A stretch of 64,000 bases of DNA from JAJDYQ01 sp965214035 (GTDB lineage: Bacteria; Pseudomonadota; Gammaproteobacteria; JAJDYQ01): NCBI GenBank assembly GCA_965214035.1, contig OZ243932.1, positions 930,001-994,000 on the forward strand. Reading direction: 5' to 3'. Position numbers and translations under genes: made by a program. This document shows positions 53,229 to 62,861 of the stretch, in pieces. Within the stretch, counting starts at the first letter, position 1. Each line of letters opens with the position of its first letter. The notes beneath the pieces are model-generated. The model worked only from the letters and a program-made list of their open reading frames with translations. It did no database searches and was not told where the DNA came from.

Positions 53229-53303
53229 GGATAGCAATTTGTTTATTCCAGTGAAACCCCGGTCAAACTGGATTTTCTGCTCAGGAGGCGGGGTTTGCTT
53301 GAT

Positions 53304-53328
53304 AAAAAACCCCGGCATGGCCGGGGTT
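53304..53328 (-). terminator. Rho-independent terminator between tRNA-Gly and tRNA-Cys
   Basis: On the minus strand: AACCCCGGC-CAT-GCCGGGGTT followed by a T-run. The perfect stem lies just after tRNA-Gly, so it may end the uvrC-pgsA-tRNA-Gly transcript and leave tRNA-Cys and tRNA-Leu to readthrough or their own promoter. Confidence 0.8.
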
Positions 53329-53336
53329 CTATCGTC

Positions 53337-53412
53337 TGGAGCGGGAAACGAGATTCGAACTCGCGACCCCAACCTTGGCAAGGTTGTGCTCTACCAACTG
53401 AGCTATTCCCGC
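53337..53412 (-). tRNA. tRNA-Gly (GCC anticodon)
   Basis: On the minus strand: acceptor GCGGGAA/TTCCCGC, D-arm AGCTCAGTTGGTAGAGC, anticodon GCC in 'CTTGCCAAG', T-loop GTTCGAATC, encoded CCA. It follows pgsA on the same strand. Confidence 0.96.
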
Positions 53413-53470
53413 AGGCTGGTAGCCATCCTACAGAGCAATGACAGGACTGTCAAGTCTGTCGTTGCCTCAA

Positions 53471-54037
53471 TCAGCCATCAGTTTTTCCTTTTAAGGTCGG
53501 CCATGCGGCCATCAAGTAGCGAATCATTGACCATAGCGTCAGTATCGCGGCAATATAAAGAATCAGCAGCCCGATGGAGTAAGTCGATATCCGCCCAACA
53601 GGTGCCTCATACAGCAGTAGTGTGACCGCGGTCATTTGAGCGACAGTTTTTACCTTGCCGATCCAGGATACTGCCACGCTTCCCCGCTCCCCTGTTTCCG
53701 CCATCCATTCACGCAAAGACGAGATGGCAATTTCCCGTCCGACAATCACAACAGTCGATAACATGAGCAGGAATGAAGGATCCTGCTGTAATAACATGAT
53801 CAATGCTGTGGTAATCATCAATTTATCGGCGACCGGGTCCAGGAATGCACCAAACGGCGATGTCATCGCCAGCTTTCTCGCCAGGTATCCATCAAGCCAG
53901 TCACTGAGTGCTGCAAGCATGAAAATCACGGCGGCAACAGTTCTGGCCCCCGGAATCGGCAGGTAGAATATAACGATTAACACTGGTATCAGAATAATTC
54001 TGAATAATGTCAGCATCGTCGGTATATTCGGCTTCAT
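53471..54037 (-). CDS. pgsA: CDP-diacylglycerol--glycerol-3-phosphate 3-phosphatidyltransferase
   Basis: 188 residues, integral membrane protein with several helices. The CDP-alcohol phosphatidyltransferase signature is seen in 'SDWLDGYLARKLAMTSPFGA' followed by 'FLDPVADK'. It makes phosphatidylglycerophosphate, the first step to phosphatidylglycerol and cardiolipin. It follows uvrC by 15 bp, the classic uvrC-pgsA pair, and precedes tRNA-Gly. Confidence 0.95.
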   Translation of the reverse strand: MKPNIPTMLTLFRIILIPVLIVIFYLPIPGARTVAAVIFMLAALSDWLDGYLARKLAMTSPFGAFLDPVADKLMITTALIMLLQQDPSFLLMLSTVVIVGREIAISSLREWMAETGERGSVAVSWIGKVKTVAQMTAVTLLLYEAPVGRISTYSIGLLILYIAAILTLWSMIRYLMAAWPTLKGKTDG

Positions 54038-54052
54038 ACGTTGCTCAGGCCG

Positions 54053-55918
54053 TTAGTGTGAATGTAAATGATCATAAATTCTTTGGGCTAAAGATGAGCT
54101 TATACCTCTTATCTGCTGAATATCTTCAACTCCCGCACGCTTTATACCATGAATGCCTCCAAAGTACTTAATCAGGCTTTGTCGCCGTTTCGGACCAAGA
54201 CCTTCAATCTTTTCCAGTGATGATCGGGTGGCCTTTTTGCGGGACCGTTGCCGATGTGCTGTAACGGCAAATCGGTGTGCCTCATCCCTTATCTGTCGGA
54301 TCAGGAGCAGTGCCGCCGAACGGGGACCGGGTTCCAGAGGATGTGCCATATTCGGAATATACAATCGCTCCATGCCAGGTTTGCGATCTGGCCCTTTGGA
54401 AACACCAACCAGCAAAGGCCCGTCTGATATCAGTGCCTGCATGGTTTCTATCGCTCTGGAAAGCTGCCCTTTACCGCCATCAATAAAAATAATGTCAGGA
54501 ATGGCACCCTCTTCTTTTAATACCCTGCTGTAACGGCGCTCCAATACCTGAGCCATAGCAGCATAATCATCTCCCGGTGTAATGCCCTTGATATTGAATC
54601 GCCGATAATCGGCTTTCACCGCACCAGTTTCATCAAATACCACACAGGATGCGACAATTTGATTTCCCTGGGTATGACTGATATCGAAGCATTCCATCCG
54701 CTTTGGTATCTCATCCAGATTCAGCAGTTTCTGCAGCTCCGACACTCTTTTCTGCTGGCTGCTGCGTTTGGTCAATCTGGTTTCAAGTGCTCCCTGAGCA
54801 TTATGGATAGCACTTTGCCGCCATTTTGCCCGTTCGCTACGAACTCGATGTTTGATGCGCACCCGCCGGCCTACACGTTCGCTCAAAACTTCTTCAAGCA
54901 CTGCCCTGCTTTCTGGTTCATGGCTGACAATCAGTTCATCAGGTATCCGGTTGGCCAGATAATACTGGCTTATGAAAGCATCCAGTATCCGCACCTCGTC
55001 TATATCCTGTGAAGGTATTTTAGGGTAAAAGGCTTTATTACCCTGATTGACTCCTTCCCGAAAGTAAAATACCTGCACACAGCATTGCCCACCTTTTACG
55101 GCACAGGCAACGACATCAATGAATGTTTGTTGCATACCACCAATATATTGCTTTTCGAGCACTTGTCGTAAGTGGCTGATTTGGTTTCGGTAAATAGCCG
55201 CCTGTTCAAACTCCAGATTGACTGAAGCCTGCTCCATTCTGGCCACCATATCGGTGATTATCTGATCCGTTTTCCCTCTTAAAAACAATAAGGTATGGTT
55301 GATATCTTGTGTATATTCTCTTTCCGATATGAGACCAACACAGGGAGCACTGCAACGCTTGATCTGGTATTGCAGGCAGGGGCGGCTGCGATTCCTGAAA
55401 TAGCTATCGGTGCATTGTCTTAGTCGGAATAGCCGATGTAACAAATGGATAGATTGTCTGACTGCGGCTGAACTGGGGAATGGACCTAAAAATGTCCCTT
55501 TCTTTTTTTTGGTTGAACCTCGATACGACGATAGCCGGGGAAATGTCTGATGCGTGGACAGATAGATATAGGGGTAACTTTTATCATCGCGCAGCAGAAC
55601 ATTATAGCGCGGCTGGTATTTTTTGATCAGCCTGTCTTCCAGCAGTAATGCCTCCCCTTCTGTGCGGGTTACCGTGACTTCAATATGGTGAATCTGATTG
55701 ACCAGAGCGAGAGTTTTTGAATCATGTGCCTTGTTGAAATAGCTGCTGATACGATTTTTCAGGTTCCGCGCCTTGCCGACATAGATGACAGTGTCCTCAC
55801 CGTTGTACATGCGATATACGCCGGGATGAGTACTGAGTGATCGAAGAAATTCCTTATCTTTGAAACCTTCCGGCTTCTTGCTGTTTATGTCTCGCATATC
55901 AATAAGATAGAAATACAT
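54053..55918 (-). CDS. uvrC: Excinuclease ABC subunit C
   Basis: 621 residues. The GIY-YIG nuclease domain is at the N-terminus ('PGVYRMYNGEDTVIYVGKA'), followed by the UVR motif ('MARMEQASVNLEFEQAAIYR'), the RNase H-like endonuclease half ('ECFDISHTQG', 'FIDGGKGQL') and C-terminal helix-hairpin-helix repeats ('IEGLGPKRRQSL', 'IQQIRGISSSLA'). It makes both incisions in nucleotide excision repair with UvrA and UvrB. The ATG at 55897 (MRDINSKK) may be the real start, closer to family N-termini. The usual upstream uvrY/gacA response regulator is absent. Confidence 0.95.
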   Translation of the reverse strand: MYFYLIDMRDINSKKPEGFKDKEFLRSLSTHPGVYRMYNGEDTVIYVGKARNLKNRISSYFNKAHDSKTLALVNQIHHIEVTVTRTEGEALLLEDRLIKKYQPRYNVLLRDDKSYPYIYLSTHQTFPRLSSYRGSTKKKKGTFLGPFPSSAAVRQSIHLLHRLFRLRQCTDSYFRNRSRPCLQYQIKRCSAPCVGLISEREYTQDINHTLLFLRGKTDQIITDMVARMEQASVNLEFEQAAIYRNQISHLRQVLEKQYIGGMQQTFIDVVACAVKGGQCCVQVFYFREGVNQGNKAFYPKIPSQDIDEVRILDAFISQYYLANRIPDELIVSHEPESRAVLEEVLSERVGRRVRIKHRVRSERAKWRQSAIHNAQGALETRLTKRSSQQKRVSELQKLLNLDEIPKRMECFDISHTQGNQIVASCVVFDETGAVKADYRRFNIKGITPGDDYAAMAQVLERRYSRVLKEEGAIPDIIFIDGGKGQLSRAIETMQALISDGPLLVGVSKGPDRKPGMERLYIPNMAHPLEPGPRSAALLLIRQIRDEAHRFAVTAHRQRSRKKATRSSLEKIEGLGPKRRQSLIKYFGGIHGIKRAGVEDIQQIRGISSSLAQRIYDHLHSH

Positions 55919-56048
55919 TGTAAACCCGACTACAAAATATCGGCTACCCGCTTACTTGATTGCAGGCGTTCACAGATACCTCAGGCGCCAGGTGTCATAA
56001 CTGATAAATCCAGGATCGATATTAGTACACTTTTAATCAGGGTATTCG

Positions 56049-58085
56049 CTACAATTGCCGGGTAACACCTCTGTGGTCATCCTGAAGTAGTGCCTCCAGC
56101 CCTTGCTCGTCAAGAATATCAATACCTGCATCCCGTGCTTTGGCCAGTTTTGACCCGGCCTTTTCACCGGCAATTAATGCCGTTGTATTACCAGAGATAC
56201 TGCCAGCTACCTTTGCACCAAGAGCCATTAATTTCTGTTTAGCGATACTGCGGGACATGGTGGATAGCGTCCCGGTAATGACATAGGTTTGTCCTTCCAG
56301 CGGCAGCCGGTCAGTTGTTTTTTGTTCCGGGCAATGTATTTTGAGGGCTGCCTGCAATCGCCTGATAACCGATTGATTGCGTTCTTCGTTGATGAAATCC
56401 AGTATGTGCCGGGCTACAATCGGCCCGACATCGGGCACATCCGATAGCCGTTCTTCTTCCGCCTGCATCAAATCTTCCAGCGTCGAGAAGTGATTGGCCA
56501 GTGCGACTGCGGTGGCCTCCCCGACTTCCCGGATTCCCAGTGCATACAGAAATCTGGCCAGGGTCACTTCTCTGGATTTTTCAATGGCTTCTAATAAATT
56601 CTTTGCAGATTTCTCTGCCATGCGTTCCAGGCCGGCTATCGTCTTGAAGTCCAGTTCATAGATATCAGCCGGCGTTTCAATCAGTTTTCTGTCAACCAGT
56701 TGATCAATCATTTGCTTTCCCAGTCCGTCGATATCCATGGCCTTGCGAGATACAAAGTGCTTCATCGCTCCTTTGCGCTGGGCGCTACAGTACACTCCAC
56801 CTGTACAGCGATATTTGGCTTCTCCCTCGACCCGTTGTACCGCAGAATCGCAGACTGGACAGGTTTCGGGCATTTCGAATAATGGGCCACGAGTCCGATG
56901 ACTGTCAGGTATGGGGCCAACAATTTCCGGTATCACATCACCGGCTCGGCGCACAATGACTACATCCCCGACCCTCACATCCTTACCAATAATTTCATCC
57001 ATATTATGCAGTGTGGCATTGGTGATAGTGACGCCACCAACCGATACGGGCTTCAGCCGCGCCACAGGTGTCAGTACTCCAGTGCGGCCTACCTGTATTT
57101 CTATATCTTCAAGTACACTCTTTTCTTCCTGGGCCGGGAATTTATGGGCAATGGCCCAACGCGGTGCCCTTGAAACAAAGCCAATCATTTGTTGCTGGGA
57201 GTAAGCATTGATTTTGTAAACCACCCCGTCAACCTCATAGGGCAGATCATTGCGCTGCCTTTCGATCGCTTCGTGGTATGCCTTCAGTTCGTCAATGCCT
57301 TTGACGACTCTGATGAGAGGTGTGGGCTTAAACCCCCACTGCTTCAATCGATTGAGCGTATCGTAATGATGTGCGCTGATTTCTTCAGAGACCTGTCCCA
57401 GTGCATAAATGTAGATGTCGAGTTGCCGTGAGGCGGTGATTTTCGGATCCAGTTGACGCAAACTGCCGGCTGCGGCATTTCTGGGATTGGCGAAGGTTTT
57501 CTCGCCTTTTTCCCTTGCCTGTTGATTGAGCCTTTCAAAACCTGCTTTCGGCATGAAAACTTCGCCACGGACTTCCAGTTTTTGCGGATAATCCTGACCA
57601 ATCAGTTGCAGCGGTATAGAGTGGATAGTGCGTATATTGCCAGTAATGTCTTCGCCTGCTGTTCCATCTCCGCGGGTCGCGCCATAGACAAGGCGACCAT
57701 TTTCATACATCAATGTAACAGCAAGCCCATCCAGCTTGGGTTCAGCCGCATATTCGACTTCATCCACATCAAGCCTTTCACACATCCGCCGGTCAAAGTC
57801 GAGCAGTTCCGCATCGCTAAAGGCATTGCCAAGAGAGAGCATGGGGATTGTATGCTGAATCCTTTCAAAATGGTCCGCCGGTGCACTGCCAACCCTTTGG
57901 GTGGGTGATTCGGCCGTGACCAAATCAGGATATCTGGCTTCCAGCTTCTGCAGCCTGCGGAACAGTCGATCATATTCCGCATCTGGAATATCGGGGTCAT
58001 CAAGGACATAGTACTGGTGGTTGTGTTGATTGAGTGCCCTGCGCAATGTCTCCGCCTGCTTGCAGATATCTTCCGGTGTGGTCAT
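56049..58085 (-). CDS. ligA: NAD-dependent DNA ligase
   Basis: 678 residues, standard LigA. Domains in order: Ia ('YYVLDDPDIPDAEYD'), adenylation domain with the Lys in 'EPKLDGLAV', OB fold, a four-Cys zinc finger ('CPVCDS...CTGGVYC'), helix-hairpin-helix repeats and a C-terminal BRCT domain ('TYVITGTLSTMSR'). It seals nicks in replication and repair. It is codirectional with tgpA upstream, 27 bp away, and may be in the same transcript. Confidence 0.97.
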   Translation of the reverse strand: MTTPEDICKQAETLRRALNQHNHQYYVLDDPDIPDAEYDRLFRRLQKLEARYPDLVTAESPTQRVGSAPADHFERIQHTIPMLSLGNAFSDAELLDFDRRMCERLDVDEVEYAAEPKLDGLAVTLMYENGRLVYGATRGDGTAGEDITGNIRTIHSIPLQLIGQDYPQKLEVRGEVFMPKAGFERLNQQAREKGEKTFANPRNAAAGSLRQLDPKITASRQLDIYIYALGQVSEEISAHHYDTLNRLKQWGFKPTPLIRVVKGIDELKAYHEAIERQRNDLPYEVDGVVYKINAYSQQQMIGFVSRAPRWAIAHKFPAQEEKSVLEDIEIQVGRTGVLTPVARLKPVSVGGVTITNATLHNMDEIIGKDVRVGDVVIVRRAGDVIPEIVGPIPDSHRTRGPLFEMPETCPVCDSAVQRVEGEAKYRCTGGVYCSAQRKGAMKHFVSRKAMDIDGLGKQMIDQLVDRKLIETPADIYELDFKTIAGLERMAEKSAKNLLEAIEKSREVTLARFLYALGIREVGEATAVALANHFSTLEDLMQAEEERLSDVPDVGPIVARHILDFINEERNQSVIRRLQAALKIHCPEQKTTDRLPLEGQTYVITGTLSTMSRSIAKQKLMALGAKVAGSISGNTTALIAGEKAGSKLAKARDAGIDILDEQGLEALLQDDHRGVTRQL

Positions 58086-58112
58086 GGGTTGTGAACCTGA
58101 TTCAACAGGCCG

Positions 58113-60086
58113 TTATTTTAAGCGGGCAGTAAAGTTTTGAACACGCTTGATAAAATGCTTTTGCTGTGCCGGAGACCAGGCCGTTCCATATCGCAGCGCA
58201 GTATAGCGGTCGATGATGTCTCCGGCTGTTTGGGCTGAGGCCGGTGCCAGTTTACCTCGCAGACGTAAAAAATATTCAGAGGGCCCCTCGGTATTATTTC
58301 GGCCAATGCCTGCTTTTGCCAGTTTATAGCAAAAGCGGTCATAAGCCCGTTTCACCGGATCCTGGTAGATACCTTGGCCCTGTCGAAATATCCAAAAACC
58401 CACAAATGCTCCCACCAAAGCGAACAGTATGACCATTCCTGTCACCATGCCTTGCCAGTCGATATTTTTAAAACCCAGTTTCCGAAACAGTTCAAACTGG
58501 CGCTCCCGATTAAAGCCAACTACCCATTCGTCCCATCGGTAACTAAAGCTGTCCCAGTGATACCGCGCCTTGAGAAATATACTGTCTCCAGCCAGCAATA
58601 TACCCGGTAGCTGATCACGCTCCTCTATCGCATCCTGTATGCCGCTTTCTATGCGGTCAGGCGAAACGGCTGCTGTCGGATCAACACGCACCCAGCCCGC
58701 ATCATCCAGCCAGACTTCAGCCCAGGCATGTGCGCTGGATTGCCTGACAATCAAATATTGATCGACCGGATTTTTTTCTCCGCCCTGATATCCGGCCACT
58801 ATGCGCGCCGGTATGCCGGCAGCACGGGCCAGATAAACAAAGGCGCTGGAATAATGTTCACAAAACCCCCGCCGAGTCTCGAACAAAAAGTCATCCATGG
58901 CATTATTGCCGAGCAATGGCGGATCCAAGGTATAAACAAATGGTTGCTCTCTAAAATAACGCAGGGCTTCCTCAATAACACGTCGGTCATTGTCACCCGC
59001 CAGAGTGCGCCATCGTCGTGCCAGGGCAATCGTCTTTTCATTCAGATACCCTACCCCAGGCAGCCTTAGATTTTTCAGGCGCTCGGATTCAAACAGGCTG
59101 TAATTACGGAGCTTACGATCCGATGTCACAGAATACCGGGTCACGCTGTTGACTTTCTTCGGATTTAGTAGCTGCAACTCTCTCGTCAATCGATAACCGC
59201 TGCCTTGCAGGTTAGTCGGATAATTCAGGGCAAACAGCCATTTTCGCCGATGGGGTTCAAGGGTGACGGTATATTGGATAATGTCGGTTTCGCTCTCGCT
59301 GCCGATCAGATTGACTTTGATGTGCCGGGATGTATTGTCTGCCCTCCATGTTTGTCCATCGTATCGGCTGAAGATCGGACCGCGCCAGTATAGATCGGCG
59401 TGTGGCGGAATCTCGCCTTCAAAGCGAACCCGAAATGCAATTTCCTCCGATTGAATCAAACTGCTGACTGAACCAGGGGACATATCATTACCCAGACCTG
59501 TCACCGCAGTCTGTGCATCTTCAGGCAAACCCCATAATGGCCCAGGGATACGGGGAAATAATAAAAACAGGATTAACATCAATGGCGTGGCCTGAAAAAT
59601 CATACGGCCCGCCATCATTAATCGCTTCCGAGTATCGAGAGTAGATGCCTTGTCAGTGAATATTATGAGAACCGAGGTCAGATAAATCACAGCAGCAAAG
59701 ACGTAAACAGTTATCCATGGGCTTTGAGTATGAAAAAAATGACTTGCTATCAGGAAATATTCCACATATACGACAATATACATATCCCTCTTATCATTGA
59801 TTTCGAGCATCTTCAGAAATGCCAACAGGATAAGAAACCCCGTACCAGCATCTCTTCCCAGTAGTGTCCCAAATGACAGGTTCATAATCAGCACAGCCAG
59901 CAAAAGCAGACCTATCCGCTGTAGCTTGTCGGGTTGCCGCGCCTTGTTAAGTATTATGGCAACAATCCATAAGGTCATTATCAGGCTCAATGCCGTAACG
60001 GGTAGTGGGATGCGTGGAAAAAAAGGTGCGGAGACAAGCAGTATGCCAGCCAGCAGCGCCCATAACTTTCGACCCTCAATCGACAT
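58113..60086 (-). CDS. DUF3488/transglutaminase-like membrane protein (TgpA type)
   Basis: About 657 residues from the ATG at 60086; a longer frame begins at a TTG at 60101. The N-terminal third has several membrane helices. A periplasmic transglutaminase core follows, with Cys in 'TRRGFCEHYSSAFVYLARAAG', His in 'SSAHAWAEVWLDDAGW' and Asp in 'RVDPTAAV'. A last helix and a cytoplasmic tail close the protein. It overlaps the DUF58 gene by 11 bp and is part of the conserved moxR-DUF58-tgpA cluster. Its natural substrate is not known. Confidence 0.92.
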   Translation of the reverse strand: MSIEGRKLWALLAGILLVSAPFFPRIPLPVTALSLIMTLWIVAIILNKARQPDKLQRIGLLLLAVLIMNLSFGTLLGRDAGTGFLILLAFLKMLEINDKRDMYIVVYVEYFLIASHFFHTQSPWITVYVFAAVIYLTSVLIIFTDKASTLDTRKRLMMAGRMIFQATPLMLILFLLFPRIPGPLWGLPEDAQTAVTGLGNDMSPGSVSSLIQSEEIAFRVRFEGEIPPHADLYWRGPIFSRYDGQTWRADNTSRHIKVNLIGSESETDIIQYTVTLEPHRRKWLFALNYPTNLQGSGYRLTRELQLLNPKKVNSVTRYSVTSDRKLRNYSLFESERLKNLRLPGVGYLNEKTIALARRWRTLAGDNDRRVIEEALRYFREQPFVYTLDPPLLGNNAMDDFLFETRRGFCEHYSSAFVYLARAAGIPARIVAGYQGGEKNPVDQYLIVRQSSAHAWAEVWLDDAGWVRVDPTAAVSPDRIESGIQDAIEERDQLPGILLAGDSIFLKARYHWDSFSYRWDEWVVGFNRERQFELFRKLGFKNIDWQGMVTGMVILFALVGAFVGFWIFRQGQGIYQDPVKRAYDRFCYKLAKAGIGRNNTEGPSEYFLRLRGKLAPASAQTAGDIIDRYTALRYGTAWSPAQQKHFIKRVQNFTARLK

Positions 60087-61104
60087 GGTTTGTATCTTCA
60101 ATATTGTACAGCGCCAGCGTTTTCAGACATTCGTGTCGATGCTGCGCACCATTATCCGGCTTTATTTCGATGTTCGGCATACGCAAACCATACAGCCTGC
60201 CAGCCTTCTGAGCGTCCAGAATCATCGCAGACATGATCGAAAGACGCCTTTCAACAGATGCCTCATCCAAAGCGAACCAGTCAATCCATTCCAGTTCGGG
60301 CTGGCCACCTGTGAATTTCTTGCTGAACAGCTCATCGGTTCTTGCGACCATCTTCCAGGAAATACGCTGCCAGGGGTCACCTGCCTGATATTTATGCAAG
60401 CCGGCGAAATCTTCCAATCCACTTCCTTCAGCTTGCCCTTCACCACTCTGGCCATTCACGGGCATAATCATATTTTTTTTACCGGAAGGGGCCGGGTAGA
60501 TCAGTGCCCGCATATCCAGATCAACCCAGGTCCAGGCCACAAACAGGCCGACCGGAAACTCTGTCTCAATACGAATTCTGCCTGGATTTAACGTCCCTCT
60601 GTTTTTTGCATGACAGTTAAAATGGAGCAAAGCCAGCGCACCGGGAGGCATATCCGCTGTTTCACCCGGTAGCGAATCATTTGGCAAAGTGATGGCATAG
60701 CGCCGGTCGTTAGTATCATTTTCAAGCTGGATAGCGAATTTGGCAACTTCTCCTGCAAATACCGGTTTTGCACCCATGCCTTTTAGTTTTAGCCCGGCCA
60801 TGTTGCGCCAGGTCATCAACATCGCGACATTACCTAACCCTGCCAGCAGAAAAGTCAGCATAAATCCGAGGCTGATGGTGTAATTAATAGAACCGATGAG
60901 CAATACCAGCAGCAAAATGGCAAATATCATCCCGGCTCGGGTCGGCAATATGTAAACCAGAGAGCTATGTAGCCTTATCGACTCAGAAAATGGCCCGCTC
61001 CGATTGGCCAAAAATCTGTCAAGAAGGCGGTGCCACTCCCGGCGCAGAAATACAACCGGATACAACAGCGGCGCAATCAGCCGATTCGCCATGGGTAGGG
61101 CCAT
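60076..61104 (-). CDS. DUF58 domain protein
   Basis: 342 residues. Two membrane helices near residues 55-100 are followed by a cytoplasmic or periplasmic beta-rich stretch and the DUF58 signature 'GLEDFAGLHKYQAGDPWQRI' with a conserved 'ISWKMVARTDELFSKKF'. Such proteins are encoded with MoxR ATPases and are thought to act as their partners. The start lies 2 bp after the moxR stop, and the stop overlaps the next gene, so the three are translationally coupled. Confidence 0.92.
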   Translation of the reverse strand: MALPMANRLIAPLLYPVVFLRREWHRLLDRFLANRSGPFSESIRLHSSLVYILPTRAGMIFAILLLVLLIGSINYTISLGFMLTFLLAGLGNVAMLMTWRNMAGLKLKGMGAKPVFAGEVAKFAIQLENDTNDRRYAITLPNDSLPGETADMPPGALALLHFNCHAKNRGTLNPGRIRIETEFPVGLFVAWTWVDLDMRALIYPAPSGKKNMIMPVNGQSGEGQAEGSGLEDFAGLHKYQAGDPWQRISWKMVARTDELFSKKFTGGQPELEWIDWFALDEASVERRLSIMSAMILDAQKAGRLYGLRMPNIEIKPDNGAQHRHECLKTLALYNIEDTNHVD

Positions 61105-61106
61105 AG

Positions 61107-62048
61107 CTATGGAATAGGTACGGTTTGCGAAATGATGTCCGCGGCAGTCATGTCAGATTCCTTGCCGTGGCCTGCAAGCAGACGGTGATTGACTATCGAC
61201 GGTAATACCGCTTTGACATGTTCCGGCACGACAAAATCATGCCTTGAAATGAACGCCCAGGCTCTGGCTGCGTTTAATAATGCCAGCCCGCCTCGGGGCG
61301 ATAGGCCGAACTCAAAACTGTTTGAATTGCGACTGAACTGCAATATCGCTTGTACATAATCAAGCAGTGCATCAGATACATGTAACTCCTGTGCCTGACT
61401 TTGCAGCAGCTTAAGTTTTTTCGAATCAAATACTACCGGCATCTGCTCAATCATGTCTCGCCGATCCGCTCCAGACAGCAACTCTCTCTCCGCCTGTTGG
61501 CCTGGATACCCCATGTGTATGCGCATTAAAAACCGGTCTAATTGTGATTCAGGCAATGGAAATGTGCCAATCTGATGCACAGGATTTTGAGTTGCGATGA
61601 CAAAAAACGGGTCTGGTAGAGGCCGAGTGGTGCCTTCAACAGTAACCTGATGCTCTTCCATGGCCTCAAGCAACGCGCTTTGTGTCTTTGGTGTTGCCCG
61701 GTTGATCTCATCTGACAGAATCAGGTTTGAGAAGACTGGGCCGGGATGAAACTCAAACAGGTTATTTTCCCGATCAAATACCGACAAACCGAGAACATCC
61801 GTGGGCAGCAGATCGCTGGTAAACTGAATCCGCTGAAAATCCAGCCCCATCACATGAGCAATAACATGGGCAAGCGTGGTTTTTCCAACGCCCGGCAAAT
61901 CTTCAATGAGTAAATGCCCCCGTGCAATCAGGCAGGTCAAGGCCAGACTTACCTGTTCTTCTTTACCGAGAATGATTTGGCTAATAGCCGATAAGGCATC
62001 ATCCAGCGAGTCAATCAATCTGGCATTTTGCTTAACAGGAGTACCCAT
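61107..62048 (-). CDS. MoxR-family AAA+ ATPase
   Basis: About 313 residues from the ATG at 62048 (MGTPVKQNARL); an upstream in-frame extension to 62129 is unlike the family. Walker A 'EDLPGVGKTTLA', Walker B 'LILSDEINRATPKTQ', sensor 1 'VIATQNPVHQIGTFPLPESQ' and sensor 2 regions are present. MoxR ATPases act as chaperones that mature or activate partner complexes; the partner here is likely the DUF58 and transglutaminase proteins encoded downstream. Confidence 0.93.
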   Translation of the reverse strand: MGTPVKQNARLIDSLDDALSAISQIILGKEEQVSLALTCLIARGHLLIEDLPGVGKTTLAHVIAHVMGLDFQRIQFTSDLLPTDVLGLSVFDRENNLFEFHPGPVFSNLILSDEINRATPKTQSALLEAMEEHQVTVEGTTRPLPDPFFVIATQNPVHQIGTFPLPESQLDRFLMRIHMGYPGQQAERELLSGADRRDMIEQMPVVFDSKKLKLLQSQAQELHVSDALLDYVQAILQFSRNSNSFEFGLSPRGGLALLNAARAWAFISRHDFVVPEHVKAVLPSIVNHRLLAGHGKESDMTAADIISQTVPIP

Positions 62049-62129
62049 AATTTTTCTAAGCCTCCCTGTTTTACCGGGAAAATAACTACTACAGAGAATA
62101 TTTGTCTTTACAGTCAGGTCAGTGACCAC

Positions 62130-62861
62130 CTGAGTTTTCTGAATTTTACAACAACTGGCTCCGTTCAGACAAATACCATATCAAATGAAAGCGATAAACG
62201 GGCATGAAGAGCAGACTGACTGTTAAACATCCTCCGGTTTTGGGCAATATCTGCTGATTTGTCTGGACTGAATGCCTGGAAACATCAACTGCCAATACAG
62301 ATCAGCGAATATTCATCCAGTCATAATGAAATACAGGGCAGACCCGGGTATTTTTGTCGGGTATCAACCAACACTCTGGCTGACAGTCGGGTTGATATAG
62401 CAGGTAACGCTTTCATCCAGGTTTGGATGATCGGATAAAGCATGGTTGCGGCCCGCTCTTGAGCTTGCTTAACTCTTGATGTCAGCACTTATCCAGACTG
62501 CCTTCTGGAAAGCCACTTGACAAACAAATAATCAAAGCACTGTAAAGCGCTTTCCAGATTTCCAGCACCACATGGCAGAGAAGCAGGCTCATTCAGGACA
62601 TCTTATTTCCTGCTTAAGTAAATCTGCTGATTCCTGACATCCTCAGGGAGATTTACCCGGATAGCTTTCATAAATCGATATTACTTTTCGTGTTTAAGAC
62701 AATTTCAAGGCATATTCACCCCCAATCAATACTCCCACGATTGAAACTCTTGTATAAAGAAGCAGTATCAGAAGTGAGACACCTTTTATTTTCAGAGGAT
62801 TTTTTTCTGTTTTGCCGGGTGACGAGCTGTTTTTTATTTTCTTTATGGAAGGAGAGTCAAC
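62130..62861. other. Intergenic region of about 0.7 kb without a recognised gene
   Basis: It separates the divergent moxR cluster and the ketosynthase gene. It contains a few short direct and inverted motifs (such as ATCCAGGTTTGGAT near 62415) but no credible open frame, tRNA or known RNA. The last 180 bp become AT-rich, fitting a promoter for the plus-strand ketosynthase gene. A 60-codon frame at 62690 is not convincing. Confidence 0.45.
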